A stretch of DNA of 64,000 bases from the NCBI RefSeq assembly GCF_002162375.1, contig NZ_CP021425.1, positions 1,919,501 through 1,983,500 on the forward strand. The letters run 5' to 3'. A program made the position numbers and the translations under genes. The notes beneath the pieces were generated by a model. The model was not told where the DNA came from. It was given only the letters and a program-made list of their open reading frames with translations, and searched no databases. Shown here piece after piece: positions 18,519-27,857 of this stretch; positions within the stretch are counted from its first letter, which is position 1, and every line of letters begins with the position of its first letter. Origin of the DNA: Oleiphilus messinensis. GTDB lineage: Bacteria > Pseudomonadota > Gammaproteobacteria > Pseudomonadales > Oleiphilaceae.

Positions 18519-19568
18519 ATGAGCTATCGTGTCGCAATAAACGGGTACGGTCGGATCGGGCAGTGTGTGCTCAGAGCGCTCTATGAAAATGGTTATCGCG
18601 ACGCATTAAATATCGTCGCGATAAACGAGCTATCTGATGTGGATACGATTGCGCATCTGACTCGTTATGATACCACTCATGGTCGCTTTCATGGTGAAGT
18701 CCGGGCTGTGAAGTCTTCACACTCTGGAATGTCGGGGTTGTCTGCGTTCAATCGACTAATCGTGAATGATGATGAAATTGCGGTTCTGCGGGCTGAACAT
18801 CCTCTGGATTTACCTTGGGATCAACTCGACATCGACCTTGTGCTGGAATGTACTGGCGCGTTCAGTGATTATCCTTCCGCCAGTACGCATTTAAGTGCGG
18901 GGGCGAAACGGGTTCTGCTATCCCAGCCGGGTGCTCCGGATATGGATCGAACGATCGTCTACGGCATTAACCATGACGAGTTGAAGGCTCAGGATCGTGT
19001 GGTTTCCAATGCCTCCTGTACCACAAACTGTATTGTTCCGGTTATCAAGGTGTTACATGAAGCGCTGGGAATCAAGCGCGGAACCACAACAACTCTACAC
19101 TCGGCAATGAACGATCAGCCGACCATCGATGCTTATCACCATCATGACCTGAGGCGTACCCGTAGCTCGATGCAAAATATGGTACCGGTTGATACCGGAC
19201 TTGCAAAAGGCATTGAACGCTTATTGCCCGAAATGAAAGGGTGTTTCACCGCGATGGCTGTCCGTGTGCCGACGATCAATGTATCGGCAATCGATCTCAC
19301 CATTGAAGTTGAAAAAGCCACGGATATTGATACCGTAAATGAGATACTCAAATCCGCCAGCGAGAATGGTTTGTCAGGTGTTCTGGGATATACCGAAGAG
19401 CCCTTGGCGTCCAGTGATTTTAATCATGATCGGCGCTCTGCCATTGTGGATGGCAGTCAGACGCTGGTGAGTGGTAAACGCCTGGTTAAAGTATTTACCT
19501 GGTTTGATAATGAGTGGGGTTTTGCCAATCGCATGCTGGATGTGGCAAATACCTGGCTTTCAAAATAG
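18519..19568 (+). CDS. epd: D-erythrose-4-phosphate dehydrogenase
   Basis: This 349-residue GAPDH-like enzyme oxidises erythrose-4-phosphate to 4-phosphoerythronate for pyridoxal phosphate synthesis. The catalytic cysteine is C167 in SNASCTTNC and the catalytic histidine is H194 in TLHSAM. I call it Epd rather than glycolytic GAPDH for three reasons: the close match to Epd around VVAINELSD and DLRRTRSS, the VPTINV[ST]AIDL segment, and its place between tkt (which makes its substrate) and pgk. Residues 63-76 look like a short insertion relative to the E. coli enzyme. GAPDH activity in vivo cannot be excluded. It starts 17 bp after tkt. Confidence 0.9.
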   Translation: MSYRVAINGYGRIGQCVLRALYENGYRDALNIVAINELSDVDTIAHLTRYDTTHGRFHGEVRAVKSSHSGMSGLSAFNRLIVNDDEIAVLRAEHPLDLPWDQLDIDLVLECTGAFSDYPSASTHLSAGAKRVLLSQPGAPDMDRTIVYGINHDELKAQDRVVSNASCTTNCIVPVIKVLHEALGIKRGTTTTLHSAMNDQPTIDAYHHHDLRRTRSSMQNMVPVDTGLAKGIERLLPEMKGCFTAMAVRVPTINVSAIDLTIEVEKATDIDTVNEILKSASENGLSGVLGYTEEPLASSDFNHDRRSAIVDGSQTLVSGKRLVKVFTWFDNEWGFANRMLDVANTWLSK

Positions 19569-19646
19569 TTTTTCTGGAATCAGTTTCCGGACACAGTTTA
19601 TTTTTCTATTGAGCAGTAAGTCGTTTAAGTTTAAACGGAGAGTAAC

Positions 19647-20807
19647 ATGGCAATTCTAACAATGACCAGTCTGGATCTTCAGGGCAAACGTGTGTTGATT
19701 CGGGAAGACCTTAATGTACCGGTCAAAGACGGCAAAGTGACGAGTGACGCTCGAATCAGGGCATCATTGCCAACCATTCAAGCAGCAATCGATGCCGGTG
19801 CTAAAGTGATGTTGATGTCACACCTTGGCCGACCCACAGAGGGAGAGTTTGACGAGGAATTTTCGCTGCAACCTGTCGCGGAGCACTTGAGTGGCTTGCT
19901 TGGCCAGCCTGTGCGTTTGGTCAAGGACTGGCAAGGCGGTGTTGAACTGGCCGATAAAGAAGTCGTGTTGTTTGAAAATGTGCGCTTCAACAAGGGTGAA
20001 AAGAAAGACGACGAGACCTTGTCGAAAGCCTACGCGGCACTGTGTGACGTTTTCGTAATGGATGCGTTTGGCACGGCGCACCGGGCCCAGGCATCGACTC
20101 ACGGTGTGGCAAAATTCGCACCGTTAGCGTGCGCGGGACCTTTGCTTGCAGCTGAATTGGATGCGTTGGCAAAAGCATTGGAAAAGCCGGCTCGCCCGAT
20201 GGTTGCTATTGTGGGTGGATCGAAGGTGTCAACCAAGTTGACAGTTCTGGAGTCGCTCTCTGACAAGGTGGATCAATTGATTGTGGGTGGCGGGATTGCC
20301 AACACGTTCCTGGCGGCGGCTGGTTATAATGTCGGTAAGTCTCTGTATGAAGAAGATTTGCTCGGAAACGCTAAAGCCTTGATGGAAAAAGTCGATATTC
20401 CGATGCCGACTGATGTTGTTGTGGCCACTGAATTTTCCGAGTCAGCCACTGCAACTGTTAAAAGCGTTGCAGATGTGCAAGCCGAAGACATGATTTTGGA
20501 TATCGGGCCTGACTCTTCTGCCAAGCTGGCACAAATACTGAAAGATGCCGGTACAATTCTCTGGAATGGCCCTGTCGGCGTATTTGAATTTGATCAATTT
20601 GGTAACGGTACCCAAGCAATTTCCAAGGCGATTGCTGAAAGTCCCGGATTCTCTTTAGCGGGTGGCGGTGATACGCTGGCCGCAGTGGATAAATATGAAA
20701 TTGCAGATAAAGTCTCCTATATTTCAACCGGTGGCGGAGCGTTTCTGGAGTTTGTAGAAGGTAAGGTTTTGCCTGCAGTGGCTATTCTTGCTGATCGTGG
20801 ACAGTAA
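19647..20807 (+). CDS. pgk: Phosphoglycerate kinase
   Basis: This 386-residue glycolytic kinase interconverts 1,3-bisphosphoglycerate plus ADP and 3-phosphoglycerate plus ATP. Typical segments are visible: [17 protein letters not shown] near the N-terminus, MSHLGRP, the [11 protein letters not shown] region, [11 protein letters not shown], and the C-terminal nucleotide-binding [14 protein letters not shown]. Length is normal. The start follows a GGAGAG-type site. It is third in the tkt-epd-pgk-fba cluster, 78 bp after epd. Confidence 0.97.
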   Translation: MAILTMTSLDLQGKRVLIREDLNVPVKDGKVTSDARIRASLPTIQAAIDAGAKVMLMSHLGRPTEGEFDEEFSLQPVAEHLSGLLGQPVRLVKDWQGGVELADKEVVLFENVRFNKGEKKDDETLSKAYAALCDVFVMDAFGTAHRAQASTHGVAKFAPLACAGPLLAAELDALAKALEKPARPMVAIVGGSKVSTKLTVLESLSDKVDQLIVGGGIANTFLAAAGYNVGKSLYEEDLLGNAKALMEKVDIPMPTDVVVATEFSESATATVKSVADVQAEDMILDIGPDSSAKLAQILKDAGTILWNGPVGVFEFDQFGNGTQAISKAIAESPGFSLAGGGDTLAAVDKYEIADKVSYISTGGGAFLEFVEGKVLPAVAILADRGQ

Positions 20808-20835
20808 TCGTAAAACACATCAATCATACTTGCAG

Positions 20836-20865
20836 TTCACAGTTTTGGTGGTCTAAAACTGTGAA
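20836..20865 (+). promoter_or_regulatory. Hairpin in the pgk-fba gap
   Basis: TTCACAGTTTT and AAAACTGTGAA form a perfect 11-bp stem with an 8-base loop, 29 bp after the pgk stop and about 95 bp before fba. There is no T tract. It may be an operator or an mRNA-processing element that separates pgk and fba expression. Confidence 0.4.
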
Positions 20866-20959
20866 TTGTCAATCGAGTCAAAATGATAGGGCAGGTGTCG
20901 CAGGTGAGCAGGGTTGTTGTCTCATCGCGGGCCTGAACGATGCAACTTAGGAGAGAAAA

Positions 20960-22024
20960 ATGGCACTTATCAGTATGCGCCAAATGCTGGATCATGCCGC
21001 AGAAAATGGTTATGGCGTTCCCGCATTTAATGTTAATAACCTTGAGCAGATGCGCGCTATTATGATTGCGGCAGATAAAACAGATAGTCCGGTTATCGTG
21101 CAGGCTTCTGCAGGAGCCAGAAAGTATGCCGGAGCGCCATTTCTGCGTCACCTGATTCTGGCTGCAGTTGAAGAATTCCCACATATTCCGGTTTGTATGC
21201 ACCAGGATCATGGTACCTCTCCAGCCGTTTGCCAGCGCTCCATCCAATTGGGTTTTTCATCGGTTATGATGGATGGCTCTCTGGGAGAAGACGGCAAGAC
21301 TCCAATGGACTACGAATATAATGTTGACGTTACACGTAGAACCGTTGAAATGGCGCACGCGTGTGGTGTTTCTGTAGAGGGTGAGCTGGGCTGTTTGGGC
21401 TCTTTGGAAACCGGTGAAGCGGGCGAAGAAGATGGTATTGGTGCAGTGGGGAAATTAAGCCATGACCAGTTGCTGACCGATCCCGAAGAAGCGGCACAGT
21501 TTGTCAAAGAGACACAAGTCGACGCCTTGGCAATTGCTTGCGGAACCAGTCATGGTGCCTACAAGTTTACTCGACCTCCCACCGGTGATATTTTGGCGAT
21601 CGATCGAATCAAGGAGATCCACGCCCGCATTCCTTCAACACACTTGGTGATGCATGGTTCCTCCTCTGTGCCTCAGGACTGGCTGGCGGTGATCAACGAA
21701 TACGGTGGCGAAATTCCGGAAACTTACGGTGTGCCTGTTGAGCAGATCCAGGAAGGTATCAAGCACGGTGTTCGAAAAGTGAATATCGATACTGATTTGC
21801 GTCTGGCTTCTACGGGGGCTATTCGTCGTTTTCTGGGACAAAATACCGCTGAGTTTGATCCTCGAAAATATTTAGCGGTTGCCACTAAAGCGATGACCGA
21901 AATTTGTATTGCACGTTACGAATCGTTTGGTACTGCAGGGAATGCCAGCAAAATCAAGGTCGTTTCTCTGGAATCCATGTTCGAGCGTTACCTTGACGGG
22001 TCGCTTAACCCTCACGTAAATTAA
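20960..22024 (+). CDS. fba: Class II fructose-bisphosphate aldolase
   Basis: This 354-residue, zinc-dependent aldolase of the Calvin-cycle subtype cleaves fructose-1,6-bisphosphate. Visible family features are the N-terminal [14 protein letters not shown], the zinc-ligand and catalytic region [34 protein letters not shown], and [11 protein letters not shown]. The start has an AGGAGAG site. It ends the tkt-epd-pgk-fba cluster. A G/C-rich imperfect hairpin follows the stop codon (around 22050-22072). High confidence. Confidence 0.97.
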   Translation: MALISMRQMLDHAAENGYGVPAFNVNNLEQMRAIMIAADKTDSPVIVQASAGARKYAGAPFLRHLILAAVEEFPHIPVCMHQDHGTSPAVCQRSIQLGFSSVMMDGSLGEDGKTPMDYEYNVDVTRRTVEMAHACGVSVEGELGCLGSLETGEAGEEDGIGAVGKLSHDQLLTDPEEAAQFVKETQVDALAIACGTSHGAYKFTRPPTGDILAIDRIKEIHARIPSTHLVMHGSSSVPQDWLAVINEYGGEIPETYGVPVEQIQEGIKHGVRKVNIDTDLRLASTGAIRRFLGQNTAEFDPRKYLAVATKAMTEICIARYESFGTAGNASKIKVVSLESMFERYLDGSLNPHVN

Positions 22025-22091
22025 TTCAGCAGCCAGTCCGGTTGTATGAATTCGGGTGCCGTAAATCGGCATCCGCCTCCTGAATTCCGAT

Positions 22092-22997
22092 ATGCATAAT
22101 AATTTGCTTAAAGCCGATCTGTTGTTGGTTTTGGTTACCGTGCTCGCCGCAGCAGGGTGGATATTTTCAAAAGAAGCGCTCGTAGCTGTCGCGCCATTTG
22201 CCTTCCTGGCCATCCGATTTGTTCTTGCTGCACTGACGCTTGCCGTCATTCGCCCTCGTTCTGTGCTTGAATTAACGGCACCGCAGTGGAAATGGTCGCT
22301 GTTAAGTGGTTTGACCTTTGCTCTAGCGATTTGTATCTGGATCAAGGGGTTGAGTACCACCTCCTATTTGGGAGAAGGGGCGTTTATAACCAGTATGGCA
22401 GTTTTACTGGTGCCGCTGGTGAGTAAATTTTTATTCAAAGAATTAGTACCGCTCTCTGCCTGGGTTGCTTTACCCATTGCCGTTCTTGGCCTGGCCTTTT
22501 TAACCTTGGCAGATAGACCATCGATCACGAATGCGCCGGCAGGTGTTCCGATATCCCAAATTTATTTTTTGGCAGCTGCAATTTGTTTCGCTTTTCACTT
22601 TGTCTTTACGACCTACGTGGTTGGCAAGGTACCGGCTCACCCCCTGACGATGATTCACTTGTTTATGGTGGGCTGTGTTTCCGGTGTATTGGCTTGGAAC
22701 GCAGAGCAGTGGGATGGTACCTGGAATGCCTGGGGGTTGGATATTTGGGCCTGGATACTGGCAAGTGCATGGTTGGCAACCTGTATGCGCTTTTTCATTC
22801 AGACTTATGCTCAGGGGCTGGCGCCTGCCAGCCATGCTGCTGTCATATTGATCCTGGAGCCTGTTTTGACGACATTAGCGGCCTGGTTGTGGTTCTCGGA
22901 ATCGTTATCTGCTGCACAAATTCTGGGTTGTTCGTTGATATTTGGTGCCCTGATTGTGAATCGTTGGCGCTACGTTGTGCGCATTCTGAAACATTAG
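22092..22997 (+). CDS. EamA/DMT-superfamily inner-membrane transporter
   Basis: This 301-residue protein has about ten hydrophobic helices arranged as two EamA repeats, the layout of drug/metabolite exporters. The first repeat includes AAAGWIFSKEAL and LAIRFVLAALTLA. The second ends with ILEPVLTTLAAWLWFSE, the characteristic late-helix motif with Pro and Glu. Substrates in this superfamily range from amino acids to nucleotide sugars and cannot be told from sequence. It starts 67 bp after fba without a clear ribosome site and ends 12 bp before a convergent gene. Family call firm; substrate unknown. Confidence 0.88.
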   Translation: MHNNLLKADLLLVLVTVLAAAGWIFSKEALVAVAPFAFLAIRFVLAALTLAVIRPRSVLELTAPQWKWSLLSGLTFALAICIWIKGLSTTSYLGEGAFITSMAVLLVPLVSKFLFKELVPLSAWVALPIAVLGLAFLTLADRPSITNAPAGVPISQIYFLAAAICFAFHFVFTTYVVGKVPAHPLTMIHLFMVGCVSGVLAWNAEQWDGTWNAWGLDIWAWILASAWLATCMRFFIQTYAQGLAPASHAAVILILEPVLTTLAAWLWFSESLSAAQILGCSLIFGALIVNRWRYVVRILKH

Positions 22998-23008
22998 CCG
23001 ATCTTGCT

Positions 23009-23788
23009 TTACCGGTTTAACAGGTCAAGCGGAAAGCGTTGCCACATTTTTTGATAGGTTCCGTCTTGATGCATGCTTGCCAATGCTTTATCAATTTGCC
23101 TCTTTCGATTCGCGGCTTCGGGATGTTGCCGTGAAAACATAATGTAGCCATATTCCGTCATACTTTCCGGGGATTGATAGGCGATTTGGTTAGCCCAGTC
23201 TGCGATGTAGCGCTTACCTTCTGTTATCCCCGTGTACAGATTATCGACATACAGCTCAGGTCTGTCCCTGCTCAAGAGTTGCCATGCAAGCTGTGATTGA
23301 CTGACATAGTGAACATTAATTTTCAGGCGTTCGAATTCTTTTTCATACCAATACCCGATGACACCAATGAGATTGTAGTTTTGAAGGTCGGCGAAACGGT
23401 TGAACGTGATGCCGTCCGGATACTGGTTTTTGCGGTAAAACACGGCATTGGGGTTCTCTGAAATATGGAGTGCTGAAAAAAGGAAGTCTTTTTCCCGTTC
23501 TGGTGTCTTCACCCATTGATAGGTTGCAACATAATCGCCAATCTTGACCTCGTATGCTGCCCGCGCCCAAGGGAAAAAATCAAATTCTGCTTTTAATCCC
23601 GCGCGCCGGCAGGCTTCCCGAATGATTATTGTTGATGGGCCGTTGTCAGGGAGTTGTTCGGAGACAAATGGTGGGTATTCTCCCGTTGCGAAGTGGATGA
23701 TATTCAAATCTTCGGCACTGGCACACCTGACAACGAAAAACTGAACAATCAGCAAACCTAAAGTTATCAAATTCCATCTATTGACCAT
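23009..23788 (-). CDS. Periplasmic solute-binding protein, family 3 (amino-acid-type)
   Basis: This bacterial extracellular solute-binding family 3 protein of about 259 residues has an N-terminal signal peptide (LGLLIVQFFVVRCASA). The chosen start has GGGAG five bases upstream; the in-frame extension of 54 codons upstream is not family-like. The mature domain shows EYPPFVSEQLPDNGPSTIII, then the hinge and lobe motifs. No permease or ATPase gene is adjacent. In marine gammaproteobacteria such orphan binding proteins are common and often serve as ligand-binding partners of sensors. The neighbouring chemosensory genes on the other strand make that plausible but unproven. Confidence 0.8.
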   Translation of the reverse strand: MVNRWNLITLGLLIVQFFVVRCASAEDLNIIHFATGEYPPFVSEQLPDNGPSTIIIREACRRAGLKAEFDFFPWARAAYEVKIGDYVATYQWVKTPEREKDFLFSALHISENPNAVFYRKNQYPDGITFNRFADLQNYNLIGVIGYWYEKEFERLKINVHYVSQSQLAWQLLSRDRPELYVDNLYTGITEGKRYIADWANQIAYQSPESMTEYGYIMFSRQHPEAANRKRQIDKALASMHQDGTYQKMWQRFPLDLLNR

Positions 23789-24284
23789 ATCACTCCCTTT
23801 TTTTAATTTGCTTGCGACCGTTGACAATTCAAGTGGCTTTGTTGTTTCGAGTGACTCGAGCAATCTGCCTGTCTGTATTTTAGGAGACCGTTTTCGATCT
23901 TTCGACTGCCCTGAAAGTGAAACTTCCGCTTTTTTTAGGGGCATTTTCATAAGTTATCCTGATCCACGAAGCCTGTTTGAATGTTTCCAGCCTCTGGCGT
24001 AATCAGCATTGGTCTGATCTCTAGGTGTCGGTTTGTTGGTGTATGTAAGCGGGGGTGTAACAGGATTATTTTCTGTATGTGAATGTGAATTAATGTTGCT
24101 TAATGTGTTTCTTTTGTGTCGGTGAACGGTGGTGTCAACTTTTGGTAACAAAATGGCAACAGTTGTCCCTCCTTTCTGGCCTGCAATCTGCGTAGTGCAA
24201 GGTGATTTTTCAATTTATTGCATTTGAAAGTGGTGTTTATCAGGCATCAAGCCTGGTGCATCGAGTACGTGGAGGGAAATCGCC
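23789..24284. other. Divergent intergenic region before the sensor-kinase operon
   Basis: This ~500-bp region must hold promoters for the binding protein (leftward) and the kinase operon (rightward). It contains several TGTGAATG/TTAATG-type short repeats around 24078-24105 but no recognisable operator. No gene is supported. Confidence 0.3.
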
Positions 24285-26420
24285 GTGCTAAAGTTTGATT
24301 TCGGAAAATACAAAGGGATCATCGTTTCGATCGCTTTGTTTTTGTTGTTGGATGCATCTGTTTTACTGCTTAACTTTTATATTTCTTTCGAAATTGCAGA
24401 AGATGCCAATGATGTAAACCTCGCTGGTCGACAGCGCATGTTATCCCAGCGAATGGTTAAATCCCTGTTTGACCTTGATTCTGCGCTGGGCACATCGGCT
24501 GATGAGAACCGGGCGTTGACTGAATTACAGTTCACCCATGATTTGTTTGATACCACCCTGAATGCGTTTATTGCAGGTGGATCGACCATGAATGCAGCCA
24601 AGCAAGAGGTCATGCTCAGCGCCGTAAGTTCTGAAAACGGTGTGCAAGCACTGAAAGAGGCCCAACTGATTTGGGAGCCTTTGCATCAAAAACTACAGCG
24701 GGTGTTCAAGTCGTTCGCAAATGGTGTGACGGATGCGGATCTAAGAGTCCTGCTGGATGATGCGTTGAACTATTCCCAGACGAATAACCTGGTATTGCTC
24801 CGACTCATGAATGATCTCACAAACGAATTGGAAAGCGTTGCAGCCTCCAAGGCCACGCGACTGCGCATGATTCAGACTGTGGGAATCTCTCTGGCTGTAT
24901 TGAACTTCTTCATCATCATGTTCCATTTTCTGAGACAGTTGAGAGACAGTGACCGGAAAATAGAAGCGGCCCGGCAGGAGACTGTGGATATTCTAAAAAC
25001 CGTTAACGAGGGTTTGTTCCTGGTTAAATCAGATTTGAATATTGGTTCTCAATACTCGGAACAGTTGCTAACGATTTTGAATCGACGCGATTTGCGTAAC
25101 GAAAGTCTGGAGAGCCTGCTGAGCAATATCGTGACCGAGAAGGATCTTAAAACAGCCCTGAGTTTTGTGGGGTTGTTATTCAATGGCAAAGTTAAAGAGA
25201 AGCTGATTGGTGATCTTAATCCGCTGCAAGAGGTGGAAGTGAATATCGCAAATCGTGACGGGGGTTTTGAAACTAAATATCTCAGTTTTGATTTTGCTCG
25301 AGTGACTCGACGCGGGACCGGGGAATCCGGTGCAGGAGCTCAGGAAGTGCTGGTTACCGTCACCGACGTCACTGCCCGTGTACGCCTGGAGCGCGAACTG
25401 GAAGAAACCAAGGCACACAACGAACAGCAGTTGGAAATGCTGACCAGCATACTACATACCGATGCGAATCTGCTTGGCACATTCATCTCTCAATCGTTCA
25501 ATCGGTTTCAGAGGATCAATGATAATCTGCGTCAACCGGTCAAGAACAATTTCAGCTATCGGCAGAAAAATGACGCTATTTTCCGGGAAGTACATGCTTT
25601 CAAAGGAGATGCCAGTGCATTAGGTCTAAATCGTTTCGAAGAGCTTGCCCATCAATTCGAGAATGAACTGGAGCGTCTTAACGGTACTCATGGATTAAAA
25701 GGCAGTGATTACCTGACCTTGGCTGTCCAGCTTGACCGGCTTATGAATGATATGGAAATGATTCAACAGTTGATAACCAAACTCGCGAGCTTTAATTCAG
25801 TGACCTCGATTGCCCCCAACTTATCTCCGGTTGTTTCCGGGAATAAAATCCCGTGGGTTAACCTGGATGATTTGGTGGATAAAGTATCATCCCGCCAAGC
25901 GAAAAAAGTAATGCTGGTCACTTCAGGGTTACAGGAAGTTGCAGTGAGCGACGATGTCAGGAGTGTGTTGAATGATGTCGTGGTTCAACTTGTGCGAAAT
26001 GCGGTTTGTCACGGACTCGAAGAGCCAAAACAACGTCTGTTTAACAACAAGCACCCTAAAGGGCGAATTGATGTTCGCCTGGCTCGCTTACCAAACGGAT
26101 CGCTGGAGCTTGCTGTTCAGGACGATGGGCGCGGGCTTGACGCTGAGACGATCCGGGCGAAAGCATTATCCATGGGCCGCTGGTCTCGAGAAGAGCTGGA
26201 GTCCTGGGAAAACAAAAAACTGCTTTCGGTTATGTTCCAGCCGGGATTCTCCACTGCGGTTTCTGTGAGTGAGGATGCGGGTCGTGGTGTGGGAATGGAT
26301 GTAGTGATGCAGCGCATCAATTCACTGCAAGGGAAAATTTCGATTTCCCACAAGCCGGGTCACTACTGCCGGTTTGTGGTTCAAATTCCTGAACCTGAAA
26401 GTCGTTGCCAAGCAGCTTGA
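24285..26420 (+). CDS. Membrane sensor kinase: PilJ-type N-terminus, HPt domain and CheA-like ATPase
   Basis: This 711-residue protein starts at GTG with a GGAGGG site. Membrane helices at about 12-34 and 198-217 enclose a periplasmic four-helix region containing NLAGRQRMLSQRM, the PilJ/type-IV-pilus-MCP N-terminal signature. A PAS-like segment follows (about 230-370) and then an HPt domain with phospho-accepting H437 in VHAFKGDAS. The C-terminus is an HATPase: N box RNAVCHG (571-577), G1 DDGRGLDA and G2 GRGVGMDVV. The order HPt-then-ATPase resembles CheA, but there is no CheW-like P5 or separate dimerisation domain, and the receptor is fused on. It probably phosphorylates the CheY encoded 27 bp downstream. 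The ligand is unknown. Confidence 0.85.
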   Translation: MLKFDFGKYKGIIVSIALFLLLDASVLLLNFYISFEIAEDANDVNLAGRQRMLSQRMVKSLFDLDSALGTSADENRALTELQFTHDLFDTTLNAFIAGGSTMNAAKQEVMLSAVSSENGVQALKEAQLIWEPLHQKLQRVFKSFANGVTDADLRVLLDDALNYSQTNNLVLLRLMNDLTNELESVAASKATRLRMIQTVGISLAVLNFFIIMFHFLRQLRDSDRKIEAARQETVDILKTVNEGLFLVKSDLNIGSQYSEQLLTILNRRDLRNESLESLLSNIVTEKDLKTALSFVGLLFNGKVKEKLIGDLNPLQEVEVNIANRDGGFETKYLSFDFARVTRRGTGESGAGAQEVLVTVTDVTARVRLERELEETKAHNEQQLEMLTSILHTDANLLGTFISQSFNRFQRINDNLRQPVKNNFSYRQKNDAIFREVHAFKGDASALGLNRFEELAHQFENELERLNGTHGLKGSDYLTLAVQLDRLMNDMEMIQQLITKLASFNSVTSIAPNLSPVVSGNKIPWVNLDDLVDKVSSRQAKKVMLVTSGLQEVAVSDDVRSVLNDVVVQLVRNAVCHGLEEPKQRLFNNKHPKGRIDVRLARLPNGSLELAVQDDGRGLDAETIRAKALSMGRWSREELESWENKKLLSVMFQPGFSTAVSVSEDAGRGVGMDVVMQRINSLQGKISISHKPGHYCRFVVQIPEPESRCQAA

Positions 26421-26447
26421 TACGGCATTTCGAAAGGAGAGAATAGT

Positions 26448-26819
26448 ATGCTGAAACTGATGATTGTGGATGATTCGAATATTATCCGGCGCAAGATTGA
26501 GCGGGCTCAGAGTCGCTCGCGTTTTGAGGTTGTCGGGGCTGCCGTTAACGGCGCAGATGCTGTTGAAAAATTTCAACAATGGAGTCCGGACGTGGTGACG
26601 ATGGATCTGACGATGCCTGAGATGGATGGTATTCAATGTATTCGCACGCTGATAAATCTGAATCCGGATGTGCTGATCCTTGTTGTATCTGCATTATCGG
26701 ATAAAGCGACCGGAATTGAGGCACTGGAACAGGGAGCCAGTGGTTTTCTGTGTAAGCCGTTTAATGATGAAAAATTGATTGATGCGTTGAATGAGTTGAC
26801 GGAGGGCGTTCATGTCTGA
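26448..26819 (+). CDS. CheY-like single-domain response regulator
   Basis: This 123-residue receiver domain has no output module. The acidic pocket is in LMIVDDSN, the phospho-acceptor is the Asp in VVTMDLTMPEMDG, and the conserved lysine is in CKPFNDEKL. A strong AAAGGAGAG site precedes the ATG. It lies between the HPt kinase and the CheX-like phosphatase gene, overlapping the latter by 8 bp. The three therefore look like one phosphorelay unit: kinase, response regulator and dephosphorylation. Output could be a motor or pilus protein, or another enzyme. No flagellar or pilus gene lies in the window. Confidence 0.92.
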   Translation: MLKLMIVDDSNIIRRKIERAQSRSRFEVVGAAVNGADAVEKFQQWSPDVVTMDLTMPEMDGIQCIRTLINLNPDVLILVVSALSDKATGIEALEQGASGFLCKPFNDEKLIDALNELTEGVHV

Positions 26820-27261
26820 AAAAACATTACAGGTCTTTATCGATGGCGTGGTGCGGTATTTTCATCATACCCAGGATAAAGATGTCAAATTGGGAACCCC
26901 TTACCTGGTCGAAAACAGTTCGCCGGCGGCATTTGACTATACCGGTATTATCGGTGTTTCAGGTGCATCCAAGGGGTGTGTTTATTTTACTGCACCGAGT
27001 GCTTTGTTGAGACACTTACTGCTGAGCCTGGGGGAAACGGACACCAACTCGGAGAATATGGTGGATTTAGTGGGGGAGGTAGCCAACACCATCTCGGGTA
27101 ATGCCCGTAGTGAGTTCGGCAAGGATTTTATGATTTCGGTTCCCGTTGTTGTGCAAGGTGCGCCAGATCAGATCCACTTACCTCGCTCGATGCGTTCCTA
27201 TGTTATTCCGGTCTACTGGAAAGCCTACAGTGCGGCGGTCGTGATTTCGTTGATTCAATAA
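26812..27261 (+). CDS. CheX-like response-regulator phosphatase
   Basis: This 149-residue protein matches the CheX/CheC phosphatase fold. The catalytic ExxN motif is visible as E89-V-A-N92 in LVGEVANTISGNARSEF, followed by the hydrophobic beta-sheet strand VIPVYWKAYSAAVVISLI. CheX removes phosphate from CheY. Its gene overlaps the cheY-like gene by 8 bp, so they are translationally coupled. That close pairing supports this CheY being its substrate. It is the last gene of the three-gene operon. Confidence 0.85.
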   Translation: MSEKTLQVFIDGVVRYFHHTQDKDVKLGTPYLVENSSPAAFDYTGIIGVSGASKGCVYFTAPSALLRHLLLSLGETDTNSENMVDLVGEVANTISGNARSEFGKDFMISVPVVVQGAPDQIHLPRSMRSYVIPVYWKAYSAAVVISLIQ

Positions 27262-27857
27262 TCTCTTCTCCAATCACACAAAGATTCGTCCCGGAATTTG
27301 CGTTCAGCATGGCTACGCACCAAACCGGGACGATCCAAATGTCATGGCATTTCCTTCGGATACAACTCTAGAGTATTTGCTCCAAAATGACGCCTCAAGT
27401 GTATTTTCTTGCCATATTTGTGAGCGAGGGAGTTTGTTGCTCACCAAAATGGTGCCATTCCGCGTGACAGAAAAGTCCCAACTGTAGTTCCACGACTATT
27501 GATCGCTGCATTTTCATTGTGTTTTGGATGTTACAAAAATACACAGTGAGTCGGTACATTAATTGCGAATAGTACATAGATTACAAACAGTACATAGATT
27601 ACAAACAGTACATAGATTACAAACAGTACATAGATTACAAACAGTACATTAATTGTAAACAGTACTTTAATCGCGAATACCGAATAGCACATTCACTGCG
27701 ATGTGAGTAACCAGTCTGCAGCCCGGGATGGTTGTTTAGCTGGCACGGTCTAGCTGGCAAAGTCGTACAGTCCTGGATTCAGCTTCTGAATTCACCTGGA
27801 TTTGTGCAAGCAAAGATTAATTGCATCGTAATATTGGAAAACGGCACGAGGTGACAC
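27262..27857. other. Long intergenic region with an inverted repeat and a tandem-repeat array
   Basis: No gene is supported in this ~600 bp. Near the left end, 9-bp arms TCGTCCCGG (27286-27294) and CCGGGACGA (27325-27333) flank a 30-base loop, a possible transcript end for the kinase operon. At 27554-27679 there are seven 18-bp tandem units. The promoter for the next gene should lie in the last 150 bp. Confidence 0.5.
27554..27679. repeat. Minisatellite: seven tandem copies of an 18-bp unit
   Basis: The unit is GTACATAGATTACAAACA. Four central copies are identical. The first, sixth and seventh copies are diverged versions that end GCGAATA or GTAAACA and begin GTACATTAA or GTACTTTAA. Every unit begins with the palindrome GTAC. 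Identical centre and diverged edges are typical of slippage-driven expansion. It lies about 180 bp upstream of the methyl-accepting protein gene. Confidence 0.95.

Noticed and set aside
18519-19568. Glycolytic GAPDH (gapA)
   Set aside because: Sequence blocks and position between tkt and pgk match erythrose-4-phosphate dehydrogenase better.
20837-21247. Leftward 136-codon frame over the fba start
   Set aside because: Antisense shadow of fba and its upstream region, without any recognisable sequence.
27554-27679. CRISPR array
   Set aside because: Eighteen-base units are tandem with no unique spacers, and there are no cas genes.
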